A stretch of 64,000 nucleotides of DNA. Source: JAPLKB01 sp964429485. GTDB taxonomy: Bacteria > Desulfobacterota > Syntrophorhabdia > Syntrophorhabdales > Syntrophorhabdaceae. The stretch spans positions 1-64,000 of the forward strand of contig CAYSBW010000005.1 of NCBI GenBank assembly GCA_964429485.1. Reading direction: 5' to 3'. The notes below the pieces were generated by a model. The model was not told the origin of the DNA and did not search any database. It was given only the letters and a program-made list of their open reading frames with translations. This document shows positions 1 to 10,500 of this stretch, one piece after another; the first letter of the stretch is position 1; every line of letters starts with the position of its first letter. The position numbers and the translations under genes were made by a program.

Positions 1-318
1 TTAAATAATTGGTAAACTCAACTTTCATACTGATCATCCCTGTTCATTACCGAATGAAAGCTGCTACACAAACGCATCAGTCTCAAATCTCGCTTTCAAT
101 AAAAAGTAAGTAACAGCTTCATCTTTCCATATACTTTAATACAGGGCGAAATCGACAATGATAGCAACTATGCACATAAAGAATTTTGCCGTTAAGTTGT
201 TTCTGTGCTATTGCTATTATTAGGTATAAAACGAATTTCTAAAGCGGGTGCATAGGGGGTTTGACGCACTTCCGCCACATAACATCTCATTATAATTATT
301 AACCATTATGCTTTAATG
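1..318. other. Non-coding left edge
   Basis: No credible reading frame was found on either strand. The segment lies downstream of the minus-strand flavodoxin-like gene. Near 243-279 there is an imperfect GC-rich inverted repeat (GCGG-GTGC pairing with GCAC-TT-CCGC, with a two-base bulge). It could end minus-strand transcription, but no clear T-run follows it in that direction. Nothing else is supported here. Confidence 0.4.
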
Positions 319-933
319 TTACAACTTAGCCAGTTTTTGACCTAACTTGTAGGATTTTTCAAGATAATTGACAAGTCCTCGTTTTTCAACAGCTCCGGCA
401 TACAAAGTGCCTATGACTTTTGCGTTCAGACATGTTTTACAGACATCCCGCAGTAGAGGAGTGGCTGAATTACAGAACCATTTTAATGCAGGAGGTACAA
501 CACCGGTGCTTACAATGATTATAGCTTTTTTTGGTTTATCTTTAAAACGAGGTTCCGGTATGTTCCTTACAGGAAATGACTTGGGATTTGGCCGTGACAA
601 AACGTAGGCCATGCGTTCAATAAAGGTTTTCATTATTGCGGTTTCGTGACCAAAGTTGATAGGAGTGGCGAATATAAAACTGTCGGCTGAGATGAGCATC
701 GGATAAATAGATTCCATGTCATCTTTAATAATGCAATTGCTCGTAGGGATTGACGAACAATCATTACGACAGTGCATACAATTTCTACAATAATCAATTT
801 TCTTTTCTATAAGATTAATCTTTTCTATGGGTTCTCCTGGTTCAATTGATTGCACGCCATCAATTGCTTTCTCGATTAGAGTATCGATTGTTTTTCCCTT
901 GCGATAACTGCCCATAATGGCGAGAGTCCTCAT
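319..933 (-). CDS. Flavodoxin-like NADPH-dependent FMN reductase family protein
   Basis: A 204-residue soluble flavoprotein that probably carries FMN and passes electrons to an unknown acceptor. The FMN phosphate loop GSYRKGKT is at residues 8-15, and CIIKDDM with the ATPINFG region is typical of the WrbA/iron-sulfur-flavoprotein superfamily. Cysteines at about 49, 52, 55, 59 and 67 form a compact cluster close to the Fe-S motif of iron-sulfur flavoproteins (CX2CX2C plus a later Cys), so an Fe-S cluster is possible but not proven. The start at 933 is chosen because AGGGAG lies just upstream; the longer frame from 990 has no such signal. It is the last gene of a four-gene minus-strand run. Confidence 0.8.
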   Translation of the reverse strand: MRTLAIMGSYRKGKTIDTLIEKAIDGVQSIEPGEPIEKINLIEKKIDYCRNCMHCRNDCSSIPTSNCIIKDDMESIYPMLISADSFIFATPINFGHETAIMKTFIERMAYVLSRPNPKSFPVRNIPEPRFKDKPKKAIIIVSTGVVPPALKWFCNSATPLLRDVCKTCLNAKVIGTLYAGAVEKRGLVNYLEKSYKLGQKLAKL

Positions 934-1016
934 TGAATACTCCCTTTTTATCAGAATTAATCCGGAATAAAAAAATAACCTGATGATCAATCAGAGGGTT
1001 TTCCGGATAGACTCTT

Positions 1017-2120
1017 TTAGTTAAAAAATTCCTTTAGGGTCTTTACAACATAGTCTTTTTCAATTTTTTTCAATTCAGGATATACAGGAAGAGATAGGCT
1101 TGTCATGGAAGCTTCTTCTGAAACAGGGAAGGATCCTTTTGCATAACCCAGGTATCTGAAACACTCCTGCATATGAAGGGGCACAGGATAATAAATTCCT
1201 GATTGTATGCCTTTTTCTTTTAAAAAGCTTTGAAGTTTGTCTCTTTCTTGAAGTCTTATGACATATTGATGGAATATATGTGATGAACAGTTACCTGCCT
1301 GAGGTAGAATCAGGGGTAAATTGCCTAATTTTTTGTTATAGAAATTTGCATTTTCTATCCTTTTTGCATTCCACGATTCAAGATAGGGGAATTTGGCAGC
1401 AAGAGCACATGCCTTTATTTCATCAAGCCTGCTGTTTATCCCTATCATTTCATGATGGTATGTAGTGGTTCCCATTCCATGAACTCTGAGTTTTTTTACT
1501 TTTTCACCCAAGTCACGTCTTTTTGTAAGTACCATTCCACCGTCGCCTATACCACCTAGATTTTTTGTAGGGTAGAAGCTTAGAGATGCTATATCTCCAA
1601 AATTTCCAGACATTTTATTATTTTGCCTGGCACCAAGCGACTGGGCCATATCCTCTACAACAGGAATATCATATTTTTTTGAAATTTTACATATGCTATC
1701 CATATCGGATAGTTTTCCGAAAAGATGTACTGTTATAATGGCCCTGGTACTAGGTGTTATTGCTTTTTCTATAAGTGACGGGTCAATGTTAAGATCGTCA
1801 CTTTTAACATCTACGAAAACCGGTTTTGCCCCGAGAAGAACGATAGAACTTGCTGTTGAAAAAAAAGTATAGGGTGTTGTAATTACCTCATCGCCCTTTT
1901 TTATATTGAGGGCCATCAGAGAAAGGATCAATGCATCAGTCCCGTTTGCGCATGTTATTGCATAGGGTACACCGGTATAATCAGAAATAGTTTTTTCAAG
2001 CAAAGTACAATATTTGCCGAGGATCAATTTTTGTTCAGATAAAATTTCTCTCAAGTTTTTAGAAATTTCTTTATTAACTTTTTTGTACTGTTCCTTTAGG
2101 TTAATAACCGGTATGTTCAT
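1017..2120 (-). CDS. DegT/DnrJ/EryC1/StrS family PLP-dependent aminotransferase
   Basis: A full-length (367 aa) fold-type I aminotransferase of the sugar-aminotransferase family. Members usually convert keto-sugar nucleotides to amino sugars for surface glycans or antibiotics. The cofactor lysine is K186 in the motif YPTKNLGG, with the family motifs TCANGTDAL (near 56) and VVEDMAQSLGA (near 154) present. AAGGA stands six bases before the ATG. No glycosyltransferase or nucleotide-sugar gene is nearby, so the substrate cannot be read from context. It starts 16 bases after the nitroreductase stop and is probably cotranscribed with it. Confidence 0.88.
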   Translation of the reverse strand: MNIPVINLKEQYKKVNKEISKNLREILSEQKLILGKYCTLLEKTISDYTGVPYAITCANGTDALILSLMALNIKKGDEVITTPYTFFSTASSIVLLGAKPVFVDVKSDDLNIDPSLIEKAITPSTRAIITVHLFGKLSDMDSICKISKKYDIPVVEDMAQSLGARQNNKMSGNFGDIASLSFYPTKNLGGIGDGGMVLTKRRDLGEKVKKLRVHGMGTTTYHHEMIGINSRLDEIKACALAAKFPYLESWNAKRIENANFYNKKLGNLPLILPQAGNCSSHIFHQYVIRLQERDKLQSFLKEKGIQSGIYYPVPLHMQECFRYLGYAKGSFPVSEEASMTSLSLPVYPELKKIEKDYVVKTLKEFFN

Positions 2121-2136
2121 GTAAAATCCTTATGTT

Positions 2137-2694
2137 TTATTTTTTATAGGGCTTTCCGAATTTATTGAGATAAAGGATGTTGTTCATGTCCTTTCTTGGT
2201 GTTGCGGAAGGTGCTGTATCGAAATAGCCCAGAGGTGTCATCTCCACCATTGCATAGCCATCGGGTATTTCAAGTATATCCTCTGCCTGTTTTGCATTGA
2301 AGGCACCGACATGACATGTACCGAGGCCGAAACTCCATGCTGCCAGAACAAGATGTTCCATTGCAATACCTGCATCAAACATGAACCAATCGTCTTTATC
2401 TGTAACAGCCTGCCCCTTTAAACAGCCTGATAAACCTTTTTTTGCAGCGATGCATATAAGTAACGGAGCGTCAAGAAGAGCAATGCGAGCAGGGTTATTA
2501 GGGGTCAGTAAGGAGGAAAGATCCTTTTTGGTTTCTTCTTCTGTTACAATTATGAAACGCCATGTCTGTGTATTTGCCCACGAAGGTGCCCGCCTTGCTG
2601 CCTCAAGAATCTCAAGAAGAATCTCTTCCGGTACTGCATCGGGTTTATATTTCCTGATGCTCCTTCTTTCGTGAATTGTCTTTAATATATCCAT
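2137..2694 (-). CDS. Nitroreductase family protein
   Basis: An FMN-dependent oxidoreductase of the NfsB/nitroreductase superfamily, 185 aa. The N-terminal FMN-binding signature RRSIRKYKPD (residues 11-20) and the active-site strand AARRAPSWANTQTWRF (near 33-48) are both visible. Such enzymes use NAD(P)H to reduce nitro compounds, quinones or flavins; the physiological substrate is not predictable here. No strong ribosome-binding site precedes the ATG at 2694. It lies between the HD-GYP gene and the aminotransferase on the same strand. Confidence 0.87.
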   Translation of the reverse strand: MDILKTIHERRSIRKYKPDAVPEEILLEILEAARRAPSWANTQTWRFIIVTEEETKKDLSSLLTPNNPARIALLDAPLLICIAAKKGLSGCLKGQAVTDKDDWFMFDAGIAMEHLVLAAWSFGLGTCHVGAFNAKQAEDILEIPDGYAMVEMTPLGYFDTAPSATPRKDMNNILYLNKFGKPYKK

Positions 2695-2775
2695 GATTTT
2701 ATAAATAGTATGCTAACATATTTCTTGCAAAATTCACAACAGCACAAATAAATTATCTGAAGTTTTCCTGGAAAT

Positions 2776-4449
2776 TTATAGTTCACTTACACCAGGATCC
2801 AACTGATGAGGCTCGAGTTCTTTCGCAGCATATTCTGAATAGATTTGTTTTTTTATAAAAAGATCCAGTAATTCAGGATCGAGACCGTTGCTTGTTGCCA
2901 TAGTTTTCATGATATTAATTGCTTCAGATAGTGTAATGCCTTTTTTGTAGGGTCTGTCCCTGGCTGTGAGGGCTTCAAAAACATCTGCCAATGCAAGTAT
3001 TCGGGATTGAAGGGGAATGCTGTTGCCTTTGAGACCTGAAGGATAGCCTGAGCCATCAAGCCTTTCATGGTGGGCTGCTGCATAATCAGGAACATGACTT
3101 AATTTTTTTGGAAAAGGTAATTGTGAAAGGATCTTATAAGTGATTTCAGCATGGTTGTTGACCACAATCCTCTCAGACTCTGTCAGGGTGCCATTTTTTA
3201 CAGTAAGATTCAACACTTCATCATCAGTAAGCATGGATTTTAATTCGCTACCCATACTATATTGTCTGCCGGCAATTTCCTTTACTCTATCGATCATTTC
3301 ATCAGTCATAATTTTGCTTCCGTCGTTGGAACTGATGAGGAACGTCAGGTCTTCTTCAAGTTGTTTTATTAAGTAATCATTTTTATTAATAATATTAATC
3401 TGTCCCTGACCTGTCTTTTTTCTCAGGATTTCTATTTCATGGTCTCTTTTTAATATTTCAATCCGAGTTTTCAACAGCTCTATCCGGTCAAATTTTGTTT
3501 CCAGTTTTGTTGCTTTATCAACAATGAATTCCGGTGTGGCTACCTTGCCCACATCATGAAGCCATGCAGCTATGCGGAGCTCTTTCATTTCATCTTCATT
3601 AAAACCAATATCCGAGTAATGTCCTTCTGTGGATTCATTTATTGCTTTTGCAATAGCTATGGTTAATTCTGCAACACGTCTTACATGTCCTCCTGTATAG
3701 GGAGATTTTTCATCAATCGCAGCAGCAATTGACCTGATGAAGGATTCCAGAAGATTTTCAAGACTGTGAATCAGTTGTGTATTGGTAAGTGCTACTGCTG
3801 CCTGGGATGCTAAAGATTCGGTCATCCGCCTGTTTTCGAGCGAAAAAGGCACCACTTTTCCTGTTATAGTATCACGTGAATTTAAAAGCTGAAGAACACC
3901 AATAATATCGTTCTCGTGATTTCTCATAGGGACAACAAGCATTGATTGTGAGCGAAAACCTGTTTTTTCATCAAATAACCGGGTACCTTCAAAATTAAAA
4001 CCACTTGCGTTATAAACATCAGGAATATTAACAACCTTGCCGGAGAGGGCAGCATAAGCAGAAACATTGGAATAATTAGGGATATTATCTTCATTGATAA
4101 GAAGTATAGGATCCCATGTAATTTCTCCACCAGTGCCTCCCATGCCTATGCCAAGAACGGAATTCTGAACAACGGCAAAACAGAGCTTTTTCCTATCATC
4201 AGACATTATATACAGCGTCCCCCCGTCTGCATCTGTAAGATTTTTTGCTTCCTCAACAATCATCTCGAGGAGTCGGTGAGGATTTTTTTCTGCAGATAAA
4301 GCAACACCGATCATGGTAAGTTTCTCTATTTTTTTAAGCTGATTTTTTATGAATTCCCGGATGAAGGATACCGGTTTGTTGAATAGAGTCTTCATCTGAT
4401 CTTTTTCTTCACCATGATAGATCTTTTGTTTTTTATCTTCCCTGTTCAT
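2776..4449 (-). CDS. GAF and HD-GYP domain protein, probable c-di-GMP phosphodiesterase
   Basis: A cytoplasmic signalling protein with an N-terminal GAF sensor (about 50-230) and a C-terminal HD-GYP domain (about 235-540). HD-GYP domains hydrolyse cyclic di-GMP using metals held by the HD and neighbouring histidines. Visible motifs are WLHDVGK (HD at 300-301) and HHERLDGSGYPSG (HHE at 462-464, GYP at 470-472; numbering from the GTG at 4455). About 160 residues separate HD from HHE, far more than usual, owing to a charged, helical insert near 320-400. The ATG at 4449 fits the AAGGA upstream better than the GTG at 4455. No transmembrane segment is seen, so the signal is likely cytoplasmic. Confidence 0.87.
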   Translation of the reverse strand: MNREDKKQKIYHGEEKDQMKTLFNKPVSFIREFIKNQLKKIEKLTMIGVALSAEKNPHRLLEMIVEEAKNLTDADGGTLYIMSDDRKKLCFAVVQNSVLGIGMGGTGGEITWDPILLINEDNIPNYSNVSAYAALSGKVVNIPDVYNASGFNFEGTRLFDEKTGFRSQSMLVVPMRNHENDIIGVLQLLNSRDTITGKVVPFSLENRRMTESLASQAAVALTNTQLIHSLENLLESFIRSIAAAIDEKSPYTGGHVRRVAELTIAIAKAINESTEGHYSDIGFNEDEMKELRIAAWLHDVGKVATPEFIVDKATKLETKFDRIELLKTRIEILKRDHEIEILRKKTGQGQINIINKNDYLIKQLEEDLTFLISSNDGSKIMTDEMIDRVKEIAGRQYSMGSELKSMLTDDEVLNLTVKNGTLTESERIVVNNHAEITYKILSQLPFPKKLSHVPDYAAAHHERLDGSGYPSGLKGNSIPLQSRILALADVFEALTARDRPYKKGITLSEAINIMKTMATSNGLDPELLDLFIKKQIYSEYAAKELEPHQLDPGVSEL

Positions 4450-4618
4450 TTCCACAGTTCCTTTTTTCTTTAATTATGCCATATATTTTCAACAATGGTA
4501 CCTTTATTATTGATTATTCCTTGTTCAATAAGTTTTTAAAAATACCATTTTAAAAAAAAATAGTTTATAATCTGTGTTTTGTTGCTGCTGTTAATAATGC
4601 CAGACAAGGAGGAAAGCT

Positions 4619-5311
4619 ATGAATTTAAAGACTATCCAGAAAATTTCCTATGGAATGTATGTTATAAGTTCCAGGAAGGGAGACAGGATTAACGGACAAA
4701 TTGCGAATACGGTATTCCAGATTACATCAGAGCCTCCAACAATAGCAATCAGCATTAATAAACTCAATCTGTCCCACGAATATATTTCTGAAAGTAAAGT
4801 TTTTACTGTTTCGATTTTGTCAAATGAAGCGCCCATGACTTTAATAGGCAATTTCGGGTTTAAATCAGGCAGAGATGTTGATAAATTTAAAGATGCAAAA
4901 TTTAAAAGCGGACTTACAGGTGCGCCTGTCGTATTGGAATATACTGTAGGTTATCTTGAATGTGAGGTAATGGGTGTCACTGATGTAGGCACACATACGA
5001 TTTTTATTGGAAAGGTTGTTGATTGTGATATTTTAAGCGATAAAGAACCTATGACCTATGCATATTATCATCAAATAAAGGGTGGAAAGTCACCAAAAAC
5101 AGCCCCTACATATATAAAGGAGGAGGAACCTGCGAAAAAACCTGCTCCTGCAGGCAAGTATAAATGCAATGTTTGCGGATATGTGTATGATCCTGAAAAC
5201 GGCGACCCTGATTCAGGCATACAACCAGGTACAGCCTTTGAAGATCTGCCCGATGATTGGACATGCCCTATTTGCGGTGCTTCAAAGAATGATTTTGAAC
5301 CGGAAACATAA
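4619..5311 (+). CDS. Flavin reductase-like protein fused to rubredoxin (high molecular weight rubredoxin)
   Basis: Residues 1-150 form an FMN-binding split-barrel flavin reductase-like domain. A linker rich in Lys, Pro and Glu (about 155-180) leads to a complete rubredoxin (181-230) with iron-binding cysteines at 183, 186, 216 and 219 (CNVCG and CPICG). In anaerobes such fusions pass electrons from NAD(P)H via FMN and rubredoxin to oxygen- or NO-reducing flavodiiron proteins, or to superoxide reductase. No such partner is in this window. GGAGG lies about seven bases before the ATG. It is followed 60 bases later by purC on the same strand. Confidence 0.9.
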   Translation: MNLKTIQKISYGMYVISSRKGDRINGQIANTVFQITSEPPTIAISINKLNLSHEYISESKVFTVSILSNEAPMTLIGNFGFKSGRDVDKFKDAKFKSGLTGAPVVLEYTVGYLECEVMGVTDVGTHTIFIGKVVDCDILSDKEPMTYAYYHQIKGGKSPKTAPTYIKEEEPAKKPAPAGKYKCNVCGYVYDPENGDPDSGIQPGTAFEDLPDDWTCPICGASKNDFEPET

Positions 5312-5372
5312 ATAAGGGTCATAATCATAGGGTTTTAAAAAAACAAGAAATGTGATAAAGGAAAAAATTATT

Positions 5373-6260
5373 ATGAACAGTACCTTGGGTCAAACAAATT
5401 TTGCAGATATAGGCGCCCCGAAGAGAGGGAAAGTAAGAGACATATATGATCTTAAGGATAAACTTTTAATAATTACTACTGACAGGCTGTCTGCCTTTGA
5501 CGTAGTTCTTCCTACCGGTATCCCGGACAAAGGCAAGGTTTTGACAAAACTTTCTGAGTTCTGGTTTAGAGAGATGGAAGATATTATTGGTAATCACATA
5601 CTGGAAACGGATGTTGAAAAATACCCCGAGCCCTTGAAAAAATATGGCGAACAGTTGAAAGACCGGAGTATGATCGTTAAAAAAGCAAAGGTGATACCCG
5701 TTGAGTGTGTGGTCAGGGGTTATCTCTCCGGCTCAGGGTGGAAGGATTATCAGGAAAAAGGGAGAGTATGCGGAATATCTTTGCCCGGAGGTCTTCTTGA
5801 ATCATCAAAACTTGAAAAACCTGTTTTTACACCAACCACGAAGGCTGAAGAAGGTCATGATATGAGTATAACCTACGATGAAACAGTTGATTTAATAGGC
5901 GAAAATCTTGCAAAAAAAATGATGGATACAAGTATAGCCATTTATGAAAAAGCATGTAGAGTAACTGAAAAAAAAGGTATTATCATTGCAGATACAAAAT
6001 TTGAGTTTGGTATTATAGACGGTGAAATGATAATCATCGACGAGGTACTTACTCCTGATTCATCAAGATTCTGGTCGATAAAGGATTATCAATCCGGGAA
6101 ATCCCAGGATAGTTTTGACAAACAGATTGTCAGGGATTATCTTGAAACTCTTGACTGGAATAAGGAATATCCAGGGCCGGAATTACCCTTTGAAGTGGTC
6201 GATAAAACACGGGCGCGATATGTTGAGATACTCCAGATACTTACAGGAAAGGGCTTATAG
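5373..6260 (+). CDS. purC: Phosphoribosylaminoimidazole-succinocarboxamide synthase
   Basis: SAICAR synthase, the purine-pathway step joining CAIR and aspartate with ATP. The 295-residue protein is of the longer, yeast Ade1-like type. Family motifs include GKVRDIYDL (about 20-28), TTDRLSAFDVVLPTGIPDKG, VVRGYLSGSGWKDYQ, FTPTTKAEEGHD and the late DEVLTPDSSRFW. The ATG at 5373 is preferred over the upstream in-frame GTG at 5352 because AAAGGA is suitably placed before it. No other pur gene is adjacent. A strong hairpin about 100 bases downstream ends the unit. Confidence 0.95.
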   Translation: MNSTLGQTNFADIGAPKRGKVRDIYDLKDKLLIITTDRLSAFDVVLPTGIPDKGKVLTKLSEFWFREMEDIIGNHILETDVEKYPEPLKKYGEQLKDRSMIVKKAKVIPVECVVRGYLSGSGWKDYQEKGRVCGISLPGGLLESSKLEKPVFTPTTKAEEGHDMSITYDETVDLIGENLAKKMMDTSIAIYEKACRVTEKKGIIIADTKFEFGIIDGEMIIIDEVLTPDSSRFWSIKDYQSGKSQDSFDKQIVRDYLETLDWNKEYPGPELPFEVVDKTRARYVEILQILTGKGL

Positions 6261-6364
6261 AAATTATGTTCGCTGAAGCCGGCTTTGTTTTAAGTATCTC
6301 TTTATGAGATTTGCTTAAAAACCGTTAGCATTATATGATCTGCTGATGAAGTAAGGAAAATTCA

Positions 6365-6405
6365 ATACTTTCCGTGCCCCTTGCAGGGGCACGGAAAGTA
6401 TCTTT
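6365..6405. terminator. Strong bidirectional hairpin terminator between purC and the alcohol dehydrogenase gene
   Basis: A perfect 17-base inverted repeat: left arm 6365-6381, loop TGC, right arm 6385-6401, with core GTGCCCCT/AGGGGCAC. CTTTT follows on the plus strand and the flanks are AT-rich. It lies between the converging ends of purC (6260) and the minus-strand dehydrogenase (6434), so it probably serves both directions. Confidence 0.85.
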
Positions 6406-6433
6406 TAATTGCAAAGAGAAGTATGAGTATTTT

Positions 6434-7468
6434 CTATGTTTTGCCAACTCTCAATACCTTAGCTCCACGTATTTTTCTTTTCTTAAGTTCGACTAATGCC
6501 GTATTGGCATCTTCAAGCCTGTATTCCTGTACCTCCGGTTTTATCGGAATTTCTGCAGCCAGTTCAAGGAATTCGCTGATATCCCTGCCCGCGACATTTG
6601 CAACACTTTTTATCTCTTTCTCAAGCCAGAGATGACCCGGATAATCAAGCTCGAGGAGGGTTCCCTTATCCATTTCTTCTTTTCGTATTGCATTGATGAC
6701 AAGCCGGCCGTTCCTCTCAAGATGTCTTAATCCTTCCAGAATAGGTTTCCAGACCGGTGTTGTATCAATGGCACAGTTCAGTTTTTCCGGAGGATTGTCA
6801 TCAATATCTCCTGCCCAGTGGGCACCAAGTTCCCGGGCAAATATGCGTTCCCCCTTACTTCTGGCAAAGACAAAAAATCTGGAATCAGGATACATATATT
6901 GTGCCATCTGCAGAACAATATGTGCGGATGCACCAAAGCCTATGAGCCCGAGGGTGTCCCCGTTTTTCATATTGGTGAGCCGCAGCGACCGGTAACCTAT
7001 TGCGCCGGCACATAAAAGCGGAGCCGCTTCTATATCGGAAAATATACCGGGTATCATGTAGGCAAATGTTTCAGGGACAGCAGCGTACTCGGCATATCCT
7101 CCATTTACATCTCTACCGGTAGCTTTAAATTCTGAACAGAGGTTTTCATTACCTTCAAGGCAGAATCTGCATTTTCCGCAGGCAGAGTGGATCCATCCGA
7201 TACCCACCCTGTCGCCTGCCTTCAGTTTTTTTACTTTTTTACCTGCTTCCTCTATTTTTCCCACGATCTGGTGTCCCAGAATGACAGGAAACCGCGGTGG
7301 AGGGGTCCTGCCCTCTATCTCATCAATCTCTGTGTGACATACACCGCATGCAGAAACTTTTATAAGTATTTCATTTTCTTTAAAAACCGGAACAGGAAGA
7401 TCCGCAAACTCAAGGGGACAGTTATTATCATTTATATTGCTTATTTTCTTCAGTATCATTGCTTTCAT
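6434..7468 (-). CDS. Zinc-dependent alcohol dehydrogenase (MDR superfamily)
   Basis: A medium-chain dehydrogenase/reductase of 344 aa. The catalytic zinc site is represented by CGVCHTEID (Cys44 is the likely ligand) and GHQIVGKIEEAG. The structural zinc cysteines are at 97, 100, 103 and 111. The nucleotide-binding turn reads GLIGFGASAH, slightly atypical of the GXGXXG form but typical of AdhA-like NADP enzymes. It would interconvert an alcohol and an aldehyde. It begins 36 bases after the RND pump gene and is probably cotranscribed with the efflux operon, though a functional link to efflux is not evident. Confidence 0.88.
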   Translation of the reverse strand: MKAMILKKISNINDNNCPLEFADLPVPVFKENEILIKVSACGVCHTEIDEIEGRTPPPRFPVILGHQIVGKIEEAGKKVKKLKAGDRVGIGWIHSACGKCRFCLEGNENLCSEFKATGRDVNGGYAEYAAVPETFAYMIPGIFSDIEAAPLLCAGAIGYRSLRLTNMKNGDTLGLIGFGASAHIVLQMAQYMYPDSRFFVFARSKGERIFARELGAHWAGDIDDNPPEKLNCAIDTTPVWKPILEGLRHLERNGRLVINAIRKEEMDKGTLLELDYPGHLWLEKEIKSVANVAGRDISEFLELAAEIPIKPEVQEYRLEDANTALVELKKRKIRGAKVLRVGKT

Positions 7469-7503
7469 GATTTTAATTTTTCCTTAAATATTATCCTGTT
7501 TTT

Positions 7504-10500
7504 TTACTTTTTTCCAGTTAGCCATCTGTTCAGGTGGTCAAAATAAACATAAAAAACCGGAGTTACATATAATGTCATTATCTGCGAGAAAAGCAGACCT
7601 CCCACAACGGCAAGACCCATGGGCTGACGAGCATCTCCTCCGGCGCCTATGCCGAGTGCAAGGGGCATGGAACCGAAAAGTGCAGCCAGTGTGGTCATCA
7701 TGATCGGGCGGAAACGTATCAGACATGCTTTATGGATAGAATCTTCAGAGTTCAGCCCTTCAGCCCTTTCAGCTTCAAGGGCAAAATCAACCATCATGAT
7801 CCCGTTTTTCTTTACAATACCGATGAGAAGTATGATGCCGACCATGCCGTACATATCAAGCTCCCTGCCGAAGATGAGTAGCGTAAGGATTGCTCCGAAT
7901 CCTGCAAGAGGAAGGGCTGTAAGTATGGTAATGGGGTGTATAAAGCTTTCATAAAGAATGCCGAGGATCATGTAGAGTACAAGGATCGTGATAGCCAATA
8001 AAAAACCCATACTTCCGAATGACTTTTGAAATTCTTCCGCAGACCCCTGAAAACTGTAAGACAGGCTTGTGGGAAGATTTACGTCGGCAGCTATCTTTTT
8101 TGTGCCTTCAACAGCGGTTCCTATCGAGTATCCTGGTTTCAGGTTAAAAGAAACTGTAGCGGATGTGAGCTGGCCTGTATGGTTCACGCTTGTCGGGCCT
8201 GTCCTTTCTTCAAGGCGTGCGACAGTGCTTAGCGGGACAAGTTTTCCGCTATTAGATTGGATGTAAAGATATGAAAGCGCATTCGGATCCTGCTTAAACT
8301 CCGGTTGTACTTCGAGTATCACATAGTATTCGTTGAGCGGTGCATATATTGTTGATATTTTGCGTGACGCGTAAGCAGAAAAAAAAGCATTCTGTATCTG
8401 ATCAAGGGAGAGCCCGAGTGCAGACGCCTTATCCCTGTCTATATTTATATATAGCTTCGGGTTATTCAGCTTCACGTCAGTATTAACATCCGATAATCCG
8501 GGAAGCTCCTTCATCTTTGCTTCGAAAATTTCTGCAAACTTGTATAGTTCGTCAAGTTCAGAACCTTGCAGGGTAAACTGATACTGGGCAAGGGAAGAAC
8601 CAGCGCCTATCTGGATGGGCGGAGGGTTCTGAGGAAAGACAAGCAACCCGGGGACACTGTTCAGTTTAGGTCTTATATCATCAATGATCTGGTCTATAGA
8701 TCTTTTCCGTTCTTTCAAATTTTTTGTTTTAACAAATAAAACACCCTGGCTGTATGTGTTTAGCCCTGCAACAGATACAAACTTATCGAGATCAGGCTCT
8801 TTTTGCACTATATCATTTACTGCTGTCTGATGTTTGACCATGTCTTCAAAGGAAATTCTGTCGGCCGCCTGAACATAAGCACTAAAAAAATTCTGGTCCT
8901 GACTCGGCAAAAACCCTTTCGGTATTTTCATAAACATGAAAGCTGTACCGAGCATGACAAGCACAGTAAACACAAGTGTTATAAACCGGTGTCCGAGAAC
9001 GAACTTCAAGGTTGAGCCATAGAACTCAGTTCCTGTGGCAATAACTTGCTCAATGCCCTGATATAACCGCCCCTCTTTCTTCTTTTCAGAAAAGTTTTTT
9101 AAAAGCAGGCTGCAGAGCATGGGGGTTAATGTGATTGATATAAAACCTGAAAGCAGAATCGAAACAGCAATGCTTACTGCAAATTCACGAAAAAGTCTTC
9201 CTATAATGCCTGGCATTAGAAGGATCGGTATAAACACTACAACAAGAGACAGTGTCATTGAAATGATAGTGAATCCTATCTCCTTTGAACCGTTCAACGA
9301 TGCTGTCATTGCATCTTCACCCATTTCCATGCGGCGAACCACATTTTCCAGCATAACAATCGCATCGTCCACAACAAGGCCGACTGCAAGAACGAGTGCC
9401 ATGAGGGAGAGGTTGTTCAGGCTGTAGCCAAGCATATTCATTGCCGAAAATGTTGCAATAATCGAAAGAGGAATTGCGATATTCGGTATTATGGTAGACC
9501 GAAACGACCTCAAAAACAGGAATATGACAATGAGAACTATAAATATAGTCAGAATCAGGGTAAACTGCACATCCGCAATCGATTCTTCGATATATTCCGA
9601 GGAATCATAAATCATATGCCATTCTATTGATTCAGGTATCATTGTTTTCAGCTTCGGAATAATCTCTTTTACGCCTTCGGATACCTTTACAGCATTTGCA
9701 CCGGGCTGCTTCTTAATGGCAAGGACAATCGCGTACTGGCATTTATCTTTCGTCCCGTACCAGGTTGCAAACTGTTTATCTTTTTCAACACCGTCAATTG
9801 CATTACCTACATCTTTCACCCTCACAGGGTTGCCGTTGTTATAAGCAACAATCATTTGCCGGTATGGTTCGGCATCAAGGAGCTGGCCATTGGAGTCAAC
9901 TGTAAAGGACTGGAATTGACCATCTAAGGTTCCGCCAGGCAGGTTCACATTGCCTTTGCTTACGGCGTTTTGTACATCATTTATCCCGATACCCTTATTG
10001 GCAAGAAGCTTGGGGTTAACCTGAACACGTACCGCATATTTTTGTCCGTATACGGTGACCTGTGATACGCCGTTAACCGTGGAGAAATTTTGTGCAAGAA
10101 TATTTTCGGCGTAATCGTTCAGTTTATTAAGCGGCATGTTATCTGAAGTAAGGGCCAGGTAGAAGATTGGCTGGTCGGAAGGGTTTACTTTGTCATAAGT
10201 GGGGGGGGTTGGCATGTTCTGCGGAAGGTCGCCCTGGGCAGCATTGATTTTGGCGGTTACATCCTGAGCACAGTTGTCAATGTTACGATCAAGTGTAAAC
10301 TGAAGGATGATGCTCGTATTCCCCTGAAAACTCTGGGATGACATTGATGTCAACCCTGCTATACTTGAAAAGGATTTTTCCAGAGGCTTGGCAACGGAAG
10401 ATGCCATAGTTTCGGGGCTTGCCCCTGGCAATGAAGCGGAAACTTGTATGGTCGGAAAGTCTGTGGCGGGAAGGTCATTTATCGGCAACGATGTATAACT

